From NCBI RefSeq assembly GCF_026210795.1, contig NC_089434.1, positions 1,364,001 to 1,428,000 on the forward strand: a stretch of 64,000 nucleotides of DNA, in the 5' to 3' direction. Made by a program: the position numbers and the translations under genes. Below the pieces are notes generated by a model, which was not told the origin of the DNA, did no database searches, and saw nothing but the letters and a program-made list of their open reading frames with translations. The stretch's first letter is position 1. Every line of letters begins with the position of its first letter. Shown one piece after another: positions 40,193 through 50,109 of this stretch. This stretch comes from Rhizophagus irregularis. Taxonomy: Eukaryota > Glomeromycota > Glomeromycetes > Glomerales > Glomeraceae.

Positions 40193-43100
40193 TTATGATA
40201 AATACATTGTATTGAACTTCTCCTGTAATCTATTTAATTCTGACAACATTGCATCATCTACTTTTATTGCATTTGGATCAAAAGATTGGATTTCTAGATT
40301 TTCCCAAGATGTGGCACGACTTATTGCTACATAAGATTGCCCATGAGCAAACATTTGTTCATCCAATGATACAGTTACATGGGGTAATGTAAGGCCTTGT
40401 GTCTTGTGTACAGTTAGAGCAAATGCATTTTGAAGTGGAAATTGTGTTCGTTGTGCTGAAGCTCCATGTAAGTTAAAATAAGTTGTAATTTTTTCTACTA
40501 TAACTTGATTTATCCCATTATTTATTGGAAATGCCACTTCTACTTGATTTTCATTTATTAATTTAGTTACCACACCAATTGATCCATTACAAAGTTGTTC
40601 ATTAAATAATTTGTTAGTTAGAAACATTACTCTTGCTCCTTCTCTTATTATTAATTCAGATGGTAAATTAGTATAATGTCTAAATTGTTTATCATATTCT
40701 TTTGGTATACATTCTTTTTCATTAACATAATCAATAGCTGTAGAAATTAAAAATCCAGAGGAGATATCTTTAAAAATAGGAAGATAACCACAGATTAAAT
40801 TATTAATTGAATCTGCACTATGACGAAATCCAAAAATATAGGTAGTATCAGTTGACATTTCATTGTTACTTTGATATGATTGCACTTTTTCATCAATTAA
40901 TCTTCTTGTTTCTGAACTTATATTTCCTATTCGCATTTCTTCTAATATATTATAAAATGATCTAACTTGTTGGCGATGAGAAGTTGTAAGAAAAAGTGGG
41001 AAAAATTCTTGCCATTCTGGAGCATAAAAAACTTGTTTACCACTTACAGGTGGAAGTTGAGCAATATCTCCAATTAGTAAAGTTGGAATTCCACCAAAAG
41101 GTACTGGTGATTTGTTAATTTTTGCAAATAATGAACTAATAAAAGATAAAAGAATTGATGATACCATTGATACTTCTTCAATTATAATAGCTTTAATCTG
41201 GCTAAGTTTTTCAAATTGTTGATTATTATAATGAGATAATGTTTCAAAATAGGTTTGAGTATTTCTAATATATAGTGCTGAATGTATAGTTTTTCCATTT
41301 ACATTTTGTGCAGCAACACCAGTAGGAGCCATCAATAAATATTCAGTTTTTTTATCAGCTAAAAAATTTTTAATTAGATGTATCATAAAAGATTTACCAG
41401 TACCTGCTGAACCAGTTAGAAAAAAATAAGGATGTTTAGAATGTAATCTTTCTCCCCAACTATTTGTAAGTATATTCATTATTTTGTATTGATCTTCAGA
41501 AAGTAGCATAGATGAGAGATTTAAAGAGCGAATAGGTTGACGTAACAAATTATTTAACTGATTTCCAATAATTTCTTGTAAGTTTACATGCAATGAAGAT
41601 ATCAAATTATTAACTAAATTTTGATAATTATTTGTATATCTTTGAATATTAGATTGCATTGAATTTTGTACAAAATTTAAAGTTAATGAATATTCAGTAG
41701 GATATTTAGCTTCAAAATGAGCTTTATAAGTTTGATATAAGCTTTTTAAATCAGTTTCACTTCTAACAGGTAATCTAAGTAGTAATTGTTGATAATAAAA
41801 TGATTCTGATTGCTGAATTGTTAAATGTTGAAAACGTACAAGAATTTCTTTTTGTCTTTTTCTTACAAAGCAGTTTTTTTTATCTATATAATATATTCCA
41901 TTTTTTGGCTGACTTTTTTGTATAGTATAATTGCGATGATAAAAAGGATATGTCATACTATCAAATTCATTATCAGATGGACGATCAAAATATTTATCAA
42001 TGGCATCATCCCAATAGGGAGATAATTGTTCTTCTTGTTGTAATAAATAAAGTGGTTTTATAGATTTAGTTCTTATTTCAGGAGGAATAGAAGGAAGAAA
42101 TTCAACAGCAATTGATGATCGACATATTGAATATCCAAGTAAAAGAATCATTAATTCCATTGATCCAAGACGTCTTGCTAAAATATGTTTTCGAAATGCA
42201 TCAGGTTCAGAAATATCAAAATATTCTGATGGTTCAGATTTTGTAACATACTTAGTCATATATTTTGCAAATTGATGTGTTGTTACATATTGAAAATTAA
42301 TATGACCATTCCATAAAAATAATGTTGGTGCATGATATGGAATAACATATAAATCTTCTTCTTTAGTACGACGATAAATATATCTTAAGGAATTAGGATC
42401 TTCATGTGTAGTATCTGAATATGGTTGAGGAAAACCTTTTTTGCAACGTGAACCAGATGGAGCTGGACCTCCACAACGTGAATCACAAGTATGAATTTGA
42501 TGTTTTTTAACCAATTCATATAATTCTGGTTCAGAATTGGGATCTGGCATATCTGCTCTAATTACATTAGAATCAATTAATTCAGAAATTGATTTAGATA
42601 AATAAGCTATACCATGTGTATGAATTGCTCCACGATTTTGAAATTCATCACGTTCAAAATGATGTAACCAGTTACCCCAATCAGTTAAATTTGGATTTTT
42701 CCAAAGATATTGATGCATTGATGCTAAACGATGATGATAATGCAAGTAGGTATGAAATGGACGATTAGAAGGAAGGGGATCTTTGTTATCAGTTTTTAAT
42801 AAAATATTTTTTAAATGTGACCAATGATTTTCAGCCATAGTCATAGTATAAAAAATTTGTGGTAAACCAAATCCTTGAACCATAGTATTAATATGATGTT
42901 CTTTTTGGCGAAAATAAGAATCTCCTGTTCTAATATAAGAAGGTATAGTTGTTGTATTTTTTTCATTAATTATTGGACGTCCAGTATAAATACTATTGGT
43001 AATTAAATCTGCTGTTGTTAATTGATGTGATAGTGAAGTATTATATTGATTTAAAATTCGATTTCTATTTTGGTGATTTCTTAATTTTTCAATTGTTAAA

Positions 43101-44296
43101 TAAATATAATGAGGCCAATACCAAGATAATCTCCATCTGGGATCAGGACAAAGTAGTAAAGATTTTGCATAATTACCTAAACTATCTGTAAATCGCCGAT
43201 TTGTATTTTCATCATTTATATAAAATCCTTTTCCATATGGAAAAAGGTCAGGAAATAAAAGTGGTTCAATATTTTTATCATAAAAAGATATTGGTAATTT
43301 TTTATTATATGGATCAGTTAAAAATCCTGCCATTAATCGATTATAATGGTAATCTTCATTATGAATTTCTGCATCAAGTTCATAGGGAGGTAGTATTACA
43401 GCAGAAGGACGTGAATTAATGTTAAATAATGGTTGGTCTTGATTTTGAGAAGTATTACTAAGTGAGGCATTTGGAAAGATAATTGGTGCCCCATCCCATG
43501 TTCCACGATTAATTAAAGTTTGATATGGTTTAAAATAAGGATTATGATCTCGTAACCATCTTGCTGCATTATCAAGTGAAGAATGATACCATGAATTTGA
43601 TTGATTATTATTTAGTATAGCACCAATGGTACCAGAATATAATGCAAGTGCATTAATATTTTTTGAGTAGTTAAAGGTTCCAGTTAAGTGACGATAGTTT
43701 GTGTAAGCATTGCTATTTGGAACTCGGCCTAATGAACAACTAAGATGAATAGGTGAGAGATAAATTCGATGATATAAAGGCACACTTTGAATTTCATCAG
43801 GTATAGGATCAGGAATTGGTATTTTAAGATGATTATTAGAATTATAACAAGAAGAACATGTTGCTATACGTGCAGGTTGAGAATCATCAGTATGAAAAAC
43901 TAATGTGATTTGTGGATTATTTGAATAAGCTTCTTCTAAAGGATATTTAAATGTTCTATCATATAGTTCCCACTTTGCCTTTGTTGGATACTGTAAACGA
44001 GAACAATAACTACATGGAACACATGGATATTGAGTAAGAATAGTTGTATTAAACCGATCTTGTAAGTTACACAATTTTATAGAAGGTTGCCAGGATGGAA
44101 AATAAGCTCTAAAGGTGATGTTTGCAGAAGACAAAGATGGTTGAATTGGAATTCGAGAATGATCTGCATTAGCTTGTTGACGAACTGCATAACTTGAAAA
44201 TAATGAACTATCAAAATTTTCATGTTCTGAGTTCAAATAAGATTCAGAATCATTATCTGATACTTCAACTCTCCAATGATTAACAGTAAAACTCAT
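40193..44296 (-). CDS. Helitron Rep-helicase (autonomous Helitron transposase)
   Basis: A single uninterrupted 1,367-residue frame. The N-terminal third has Cys-pair motifs. A HUH-type Rep core follows, with HTHG near residue 559 and the paired tyrosines in KYMTKYVTK near residue 680; these nick and join DNA in rolling-circle transposition. The C-terminal 400 residues are a Pif1-type helicase: Walker A GSAGTGKS near 961, PTGVAAQNVNGKTIHSAL, IGDIAQLPP, and the late VHKTQGLTLP and YVAISRA motifs. The frame is intact, so the copy may be active or recently inserted. The exact 5'-TC and CTRR-3' ends were not found. No RPA or OTU domain is seen. Confidence 0.92.
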   Translation of the reverse strand: MSFTVNHWRVEVSDNDSESYLNSEHENFDSSLFSSYAVRQQANADHSRIPIQPSLSSANITFRAYFPSWQPSIKLCNLQDRFNTTILTQYPCVPCSYCSRLQYPTKAKWELYDRTFKYPLEEAYSNNPQITLVFHTDDSQPARIATCSSCYNSNNHLKIPIPDPIPDEIQSVPLYHRIYLSPIHLSCSLGRVPNSNAYTNYRHLTGTFNYSKNINALALYSGTIGAILNNNQSNSWYHSSLDNAARWLRDHNPYFKPYQTLINRGTWDGAPIIFPNASLSNTSQNQDQPLFNINSRPSAVILPPYELDAEIHNEDYHYNRLMAGFLTDPYNKKLPISFYDKNIEPLLFPDLFPYGKGFYINDENTNRRFTDSLGNYAKSLLLCPDPRWRLSWYWPHYIYLTIEKLRNHQNRNRILNQYNTSLSHQLTTADLITNSIYTGRPIINEKNTTTIPSYIRTGDSYFRQKEHHINTMVQGFGLPQIFYTMTMAENHWSHLKNILLKTDNKDPLPSNRPFHTYLHYHHRLASMHQYLWKNPNLTDWGNWLHHFERDEFQNRGAIHTHGIAYLSKSISELIDSNVIRADMPDPNSEPELYELVKKHQIHTCDSRCGGPAPSGSRCKKGFPQPYSDTTHEDPNSLRYIYRRTKEEDLYVIPYHAPTLFLWNGHINFQYVTTHQFAKYMTKYVTKSEPSEYFDISEPDAFRKHILARRLGSMELMILLLGYSICRSSIAVEFLPSIPPEIRTKSIKPLYLLQQEEQLSPYWDDAIDKYFDRPSDNEFDSMTYPFYHRNYTIQKSQPKNGIYYIDKKNCFVRKRQKEILVRFQHLTIQQSESFYYQQLLLRLPVRSETDLKSLYQTYKAHFEAKYPTEYSLTLNFVQNSMQSNIQRYTNNYQNLVNNLISSLHVNLQEIIGNQLNNLLRQPIRSLNLSSMLLSEDQYKIMNILTNSWGERLHSKHPYFFLTGSAGTGKSFMIHLIKNFLADKKTEYLLMAPTGVAAQNVNGKTIHSALYIRNTQTYFETLSHYNNQQFEKLSQIKAIIIEEVSMVSSILLSFISSLFAKINKSPVPFGGIPTLLIGDIAQLPPVSGKQVFYAPEWQEFFPLFLTTSHRQQVRSFYNILEEMRIGNISSETRRLIDEKVQSYQSNNEMSTDTTYIFGFRHSADSINNLICGYLPIFKDISSGFLISTAIDYVNEKECIPKEYDKQFRHYTNLPSELIIREGARVMFLTNKLFNEQLCNGSIGVVTKLINENQVEVAFPINNGINQVIVEKITTYFNLHGASAQRTQFPLQNAFALTVHKTQGLTLPHVTVSLDEQMFAHGQSYVAISRATSWENLEIQSFDPNAIKVDDAMLSELNRLQEKFNTMYLS

Positions 44297-46029
44297 AGTT
44301 TTATATTATATGAAAAAATTAAAAATGTATTTATTAATGTAAGAATTTTAATTACATTTCAGTGTTAATATACCAAAATAAAGGGTCTTTTACTAAAACC
44401 CTATTTTTAAATTGTGAAAGGATTTAACCAATAAAATTCCAGAAATCCAAAATTTTGGCTGAAATTTGTAATTTTGACTGAAACTTCAAAATTAGGCCGA
44501 ATCTTAAGATAGGCCGAAACCTGCCAAAATATCCGATTCCCGAAGATCATATGTGTTATGTAATACATGGATTTTATTATCTTATTTTTCTTATTTGTAA
44601 TTCTGGTAATTAATTACCAGTTTTTTCCTAAAAATAATGTAAAATACGTGATTATTCATTTTATTTATCATGTAATTAATGCAATTATTATTCGCTATAT
44701 ATATGACTTAGCTGTTATATCTAAAATTATTTAATATATTGATAAATAATTAATATTATTTATTAACTATATATATATATTAAAAACCACAGTTTTGGTA
44801 TTGGCCATATAACTTACTGGCTGATCGATAATTGTATAAACTGAGTGAATTATTTAATATATTTAATAAATAAATTATAATTATGTGCAATATTTATTTA
44901 TTATTAATATTAATTTAATATTATTTATTTACTATATATATATGCAGTTTTGGTATCGGTTGTACAACTTACCGGCCGATTGATAGCTTTTTAAAAAATT
45001 GTGTAAACCGAGAAATATTCTGTCATACTGTCTGTATAAATAATTTGAATTATGTAACATGATCTGTCCATGTTATTTGATTAGCGGTCAGGTCATATGT
45101 TCATATGTACACAATTCTTTATTGCTAATATAATTTTTCCAGTTAATGAAATTTTAATCACTTTTTTTACAAAAAAACTCAGTTGTATTAATAATAATTT
45201 TTCTATTCCCATCCTTTTGGAATGAACGGTGACAAAAAAATTTGCTTATTCATCATATAAAATTTTTTATTAAGTCATATAGAATTTTGCGTATTTAGGG
45301 GTAAAATTTCCATAACGTCATATTTGTATTTGCGTAGCAAATAAATTAGAAATGAATAGTCATATATAGATTTGCGTAACAGGAGTAATTTTTTATATAT
45401 AAAAAATAAAATTAAATTTCACACGTTCAAAAATTTTTATAAAATAAATTTTTAAACTGATAATTTGTTTTCAAATACATTATTGAACTTATTACATCTA
45501 ATTCTCATAAAATTAGACATCATACTCATAAAAAAAATTGTATTTTTCACAATAATATTACTTTATTTTTTTATTTTTTTACTAACGTCGGTACGCTCGG
45601 AATGCATTTTAGTCAAATGTAATCGCCTTTTCAAGTTTAAGTAATATTGTTCGGCGATGTCGAATCTACCTGCACGTAAATTTTCATAGTAATCGGAGCA
45701 ATACTTATGGAGTACTAATAATTTTCGCACTTTCAATTATTGCCGTATATTATCAAAATACAATATTTCATTGATAATATATCCTGATATATCCCGATAT
45801 TTTACTGATTTTTATGTGTATTGTATATTATTATTTATTAATAAACATCATTTATTTATTTTATTTGCTTAAAACTAGATATTTATTATATGTATTACAT
45901 TAATATTTTATCTTTCTAAACTATAAATGTTGTTAATGGTTTGGAACATTTTTCCAGTTGGTTCGATTCCAACAAAAAACTTCTAATACGTCTCAGATGT
46001 CTTTGATATCTCATCGCGTCTAATGTCAT
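44297..46029. other. Gene-free stretch 5' of the Helitron gene
   Basis: AT-rich. It includes a cluster of GGCTGAAA/GGCCGAA words at 44450-44530 and a diverged direct repeat at 44785-45010. A less AT-rich patch near 45590-45720 may be a decayed gene. Confidence 0.4.
44785..45010. repeat. Diverged direct repeat around TTTTGGTATYGG
   Basis: Two copies about 150 bases apart share TTTTGGTAT, then a CAACTTAC-like word, then GGCYGATYGATA and a trailing TGTATAAACTGAG or TGTAAACCGAG. They resemble other GGCC-rich repeats scattered in the window (near 60 and 1440). The right copy is near 44940-45010. Confidence 0.5.
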
Positions 46030-46440
46030 TTGCGTTTCCTATCCAAAAAATGCTACAAAAATAAGAAGGCATTATTAGTTTTGTTTAATAGCACCATTAT
46101 CACCCAATTTAATAAAAAACCTACGTACCATAATAAAATCCTAGAAAACAAAGTAAATAATGGGGTTAGTACTACCATTAAAACCATCACATAATTATCC
46201 AAAAAATTTATTGACACCATCCAAAAATCTAAAAAAAATAAAAAAAGGCATTAATATTATTAAACAATACACCATTAAACACCATGCAAAGGATCTACCA
46301 TGAAGAATGTTGTTTAAAATTATCTGGGAATCTAAAAATAAAAAAAGGGATGTTAATGTAGTTTAATAACGTCACCATTAACACCCACACAAATAAACCT
46401 ACCATGAATAATTGTCCAAGAATCATCCATAAACCTAAAA
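46030..46440 (-). repeat. Four degenerate units shaped like acceptor, mini-exon and donor
   Basis: Read on the minus strand, units of about 95-110 bases repeat four times. Each begins with TTTTTATTTTTAG or a similar acceptor, has 30-45 bases of sequence ending near TCATGGTAG or GATGGT, and then carries GGTGTTAATGGTG and TTATTAAAC. They lie just 3' of the coiled-coil gene at 46476. They may be duplicated exons, now decayed or alternatively used. Confidence 0.4.
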
Positions 46441-46475
46441 AAAGAAGAAATAAAAGCCTTTCCAAAATACAGAAA

Positions 46476-47369
46476 TCAAGTGGCAAATTTTACTTTCTTT
46501 TTAGATTTACTTTTAGTCAGTTGTGATGGTATAGGAGTAGCGGGAGTAGTAGAATGAGAACGAAGTTGACGAGTTTTAATGGTATAATTCTCTTCTAATA
46601 AAATTTTTAATTAAAGAAATAATATATAATAACAGTTGAAAGATATAATATTGAAATATACCTTTTAGTTCCATATACTTTTTACCCAACATTCTCTGTT
46701 CTTTTCGCTGCTTCGTTAATTCATCTTCAAGGTCTAATATTTTTGATCGTGCAATAGTCAGATCATCTTCCAGCTGAGACCTTAGTTGAATACTGTCATG
46801 AAGGGAGTCTTGTGCCTCATTAAGTTGTTTCTGAATATGATTAAGATGACGACAACAACTTTCAAGTTCCTCTGAATTAAATTAAAAAAAAATATATGTA
46901 TATATGTGTATATGATAATAATTGGATAGTTAGTTCGAGAACTAAGTGGATAAAGTCGATAGTTTAGAAAAGATCTGCAGAAGGTAAAATCCTTTTAAGA
47001 ACTGGACACTGGGAATATGAATACTCCGTCTACAGGTAATGAACCGTCAAGAACCATGCCCTGAGAATACGAATATACTGTCTGCAGGCAACCTCTTTTA
47101 AGATCATTTAGTAAACCTTGTGTACAATACCCACCTTCAAGAAGTTGAACCTTTGGTTTTCTGGCAGCTTTCAAAGCCTTCAAGCGATTTTTAGATTTTC
47201 GGTTAGAGGTGGCAGAACGTCGACAGCGTTTCTTATTTGATGCAGCAGCAGTAGTAGAAGGACGAGCAGCAGTAGAAGGACGAGCAGCAGTAGAAGGACG
47301 AGCAGCAGTAGTAGAAGGACGAGCAGCAATTAAAGCAGAAGTGGTGGTAAATTTCCTAGTGGCAACCAT
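46476..47369 (-). CDS. Basic coiled-coil protein with TAARPS repeats, unknown function
   Basis: Three exons, 47369-47135, 46871-46662 and 46594-46476, join in frame to 187 residues. The N-terminal part has four or five repeats of AARPST, encoded by an 18-21-bp tandem repeat at about 47262-47335. It is followed by a strongly basic stretch (KKRCRRSATSNRKSKNRLK), which could act as a nuclear localisation or nucleic-acid-binding patch. Exon 2 is an almost perfect amphipathic helix (coiled coil). The end KSKSKKKVKFAT is again basic. I do not recognise the family. The first ATG in frame is at 47369. Confidence 0.6.
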
Positions 47370-48825
47370 TTTGAGAAGGAACAAATAGATGTGTAGTAAA
47401 GGTGTAGTGAAGGAAAATTTTGAAAAATATTAAGTAAAAATAAGAAAGGAAGGAAAAATGAAGATACTTATATAATGAAGAGATGTGATGCGTAAACATG
47501 TAAAAATTAGCAAAACAAATAAAAGGATAAATGTTACATGAGGGAAAATTCTGGAAAAGGAAAATCATATCAGAAAAATTATTTTCAGAACAAAGGAAAA
47601 TAGTCTAAAAATAGTAATACTCGATAAGTTAATTTAAGGAGTTAAAATAATAAAATTAATAAGTCGCGACCATTAATTTATTTTTAGAAATAATTAGGAT
47701 TATTTAATTTTAAAAATTAAGATACTGATTTCAATAATTTAACCTATAATTGTAAATTATGTAAAATAATGAAAGGAACTTTTAAAGCCCCAATAATAGA
47801 AATCTATCAAATGAATTTATAAGGAGAGATTTGTAAGAACACAAAATTTGAGCGCGAGGGATGTCTGTAGTATCACAAATTAGTAGTAGGTAGATCACTT
47901 ATAATTGGCGAGATAGAATCCAAAATCATTTGCTTATTGATCATAGTAAAAAATTTTGATTTTAATGTGACCTTTATATGTATTGTTCGGGGTCCTGATG
48001 CAGCTATCCGGTTATTTTCAGTTTTTGTAATTACAAATTTTTTTTAAATGAATATTATTCCTTTTTCAGTCAGTCATTTTTTTTTCCATCATTGTAATTC
48101 TTTTATTTATTTAGTATTTTTAATAATTTTTTTATCACTATAAAAATTTGTTTTTAAATTTTCTATTAATAAAAGTGTTAATGACGATAATTATGATGAT
48201 AGTGAGGAATAATAATAATGAGAAATAATTACAATAGTTAATCCAATGAGAATTAATTCTAATATCATGTGATTTAAATAATGATACTATTTAGGAAATA
48301 AATGATGTAATTATGCAGGGCAAAATATTCGCGATCAAAGTCCAGTTAACATATAATTATGCAGGCAATGCAGGCAATTGTAATTTTATATTATATTTTA
48401 AAACATTGCAATTTAATTAAGGAATAAGGATAAGCATATTATATTTTAAAAATAGTGCAATTTAATTAAGGAATAAGGATAAGCATATTATATTAGAATC
48501 AATAAGTTTTAAGGACTTCGTTAATTAAATTTATTACATTAGATCAATAAATTTTAAGAACTGCATTACAAAAAAAATTTAGAACTGCGTTAATTAAATT
48601 TATTACATTAGAATCAAAACTGTGTTTATTTTGTTACAAATACTTTAATTATGTAGAATGTTATTATGTTCATCAGTTCATGTTTTAAACATTATAACGA
48701 ATTTTAAAATTATTATAAATATTATGAAATTTGAATTTTTTTTTCGCAATTCAAAACCAAATTGTATTTTAATTTTCAAATTGTATTTAATTTTCAAGTT
48801 ACAAAAAAATCATAAAAAATAAAAA
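47370..48825. other. Gene-free AT-rich stretch
   Basis: No gene is recognised. Contains the short tandem repeat at 48416-48498 and two loosely similar copies of GAACTGCRTTA sequence near 48550 and 48583. Confidence 0.4.
48416..48498. repeat. Two tandem copies of a ~45-bp unit
   Basis: The unit GCAATTTAATTAAGGAATAA followed by GGATAAGCATATTATATT occurs twice, almost without change. The copies are separated by TTAAAAATAGT-like sequence. No function is evident. Confidence 0.7.
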
Positions 48826-49512
48826 ATGGCAGCATTAGTACCTTTTGTTCCACCGCCACCACCAGTATTCCAATGGACGATTAATGCTGCTAGGCAGTTA
48901 ATTGCGGAGCGAAGAAACTTACATCAGCAATTCGAAAGAATTGCAAACCGCTACCATGTTAATGCATGGACAATAATAGCAAATAGGGTGTTCGCTGCAA
49001 CGGGATTTGCAGCGACACCCAGGCAGTGCTATACAAAATGGAATGCCCTCAAACGAGGTTATGAAAACCTCAGTAGAATAATAAATAATAATGATGACGG
49101 CATTCCTATTACAAGCCCAAATAGTTTCGATAGAGCGTGTTTTGCCGATATGAACGATGAATTCTGGTTACAAACCGGTAATTATTATTAATTATTATTT
49201 TAAATTAATTTTATTTAGGCAATTCATTCAATTCATTAATATTTTTATTGGATTTTAGATCTGTTTAGACGAGAGTATCGACGGCGGCATGCTGCGCATG
49301 ATCGACGTCGATATGAATATAGATTGCGAAGGGAAAGAAGAAGGTCGCGATCTAGGTCTCGATCAAGGTCTCGATCAAGAAGTAGATCAAGAAGTAGAGA
49401 TAGAAGACGAGATAGAGGTAGAGATAGAAGACGGGACAGAAGTAGAGATAGAAGACGGGACAGAAGTAGAGATAGAAGAAGAGGTAGAAGCAGGTCCCCA
49501 CATAGAAGATAA
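48826..49512 (+). CDS. SANT/Myb-like protein with an RS-rich C-terminal tail
   Basis: Two exons, 48826-49177 and 49259-49512, give 201 residues. After a proline run (PPPPPVF), residues about 17-85 look like a trihelix/Myb-SANT domain: three helices with spaced Trp residues (FQWTI, AWTIIA, TKWNALKRGYENL). Exon 2 begins DLFRREYRRR and continues as an RS/RD repeat domain (RSRSRSRSRS, then DRRRDRSR), ending SPHRR. RS domains recruit splicing and RNA-processing factors, so the combination suggests a nuclear DNA- or chromatin-bound protein linked to RNA processing. That role is inference. The repetitive coding DNA produces long false frames on both strands. Confidence 0.7.
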
Positions 49513-49589
49513 TTTTAATTTTTATTATATTTTTAATCGTATATTTTATTAGTTTAATATTAAATATTATAAAATAAATATTTACATAC

Positions 49590-50042
49590 AAAGTCGTCGG
49601 GCTGGTAGTGTGCCTCGCTAGCGCTCATCCCACCTCGGCCACGGCCTCGCAGTACCTATATCCCCCCTCCGTGGGGCAGGTTTACCTGCCACAGTACCAT
49701 GGTCTGCCACGGTATTTTTCCACTTTTTTTTTTTCTACATTTTTTCTTATATATAACTTACTATGACAACTATGGCAACTATGGCAGACTACTTAAAAAT
49801 GGAATAAAAACGCGAATAAAGCCGAAATCAAACAGAATCTCCTGCCATAGTATCTGCCATAGTACGAAAAATCTTATAATAATACTATGGCAGCCTTAGT
49901 CAGCCCCTCAGACCCCAAAACCCGATTCACGCTATGATTACCCTTTATATACTCACCTAGACCCTCCAAGTATGATTCCCTATGTCCTGAACTATGGCAC
50001 CCGAACTATGGCAGCCGAACTATGACCACTTACCCCCGTCAG
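49590..50042 (+). repeat. Left terminal region of the virus-like element
   Basis: Here base composition shifts to higher G+C. The stretch 49592-49812 is a diverged direct copy of 63757-64000: shared words are GTCGTCGG, CTCGCTA, CGCTCA, CCCACCTCGG, CCTCGCAGTACCTA, a T-run and CATTTTTTCTTATATAT. It contains the hairpin GGCAGGTTTACCTGCC at 49676-49691. ACTATGGCA words occur many times in both orientations between 49765 and 50020. I read this as the element end, with possible protein-binding sites. Confidence 0.6.
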
Positions 50043-50070
50043 AAAAAATATATTCGGCAATTGAAGATTA
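50043..50070 (+). promoter_or_regulatory. Candidate element-type promoter of the helicase gene
   Basis: AAAAAATATA (the exact reverse of the TATATTTTTT box) is followed by AATTGAAGATTA at 50059-50070, 40 bases before the ATG at 50110. The same AATTGAAGAT box precedes other genes of this element. Confidence 0.5.
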
Positions 50071-50109
50071 GGTAACTATAAATTAGTACTCGATTTGATA
50101 GAACAAAAA

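Noticed and set aside
49289-49591. Long acidic frame and minus-strand hydrophobic frame over the RS repeat
   Set aside because: They are shadows of the repetitive Arg-Ser coding DNA. Only the plus-strand RS frame joins in phase with the SANT exon.
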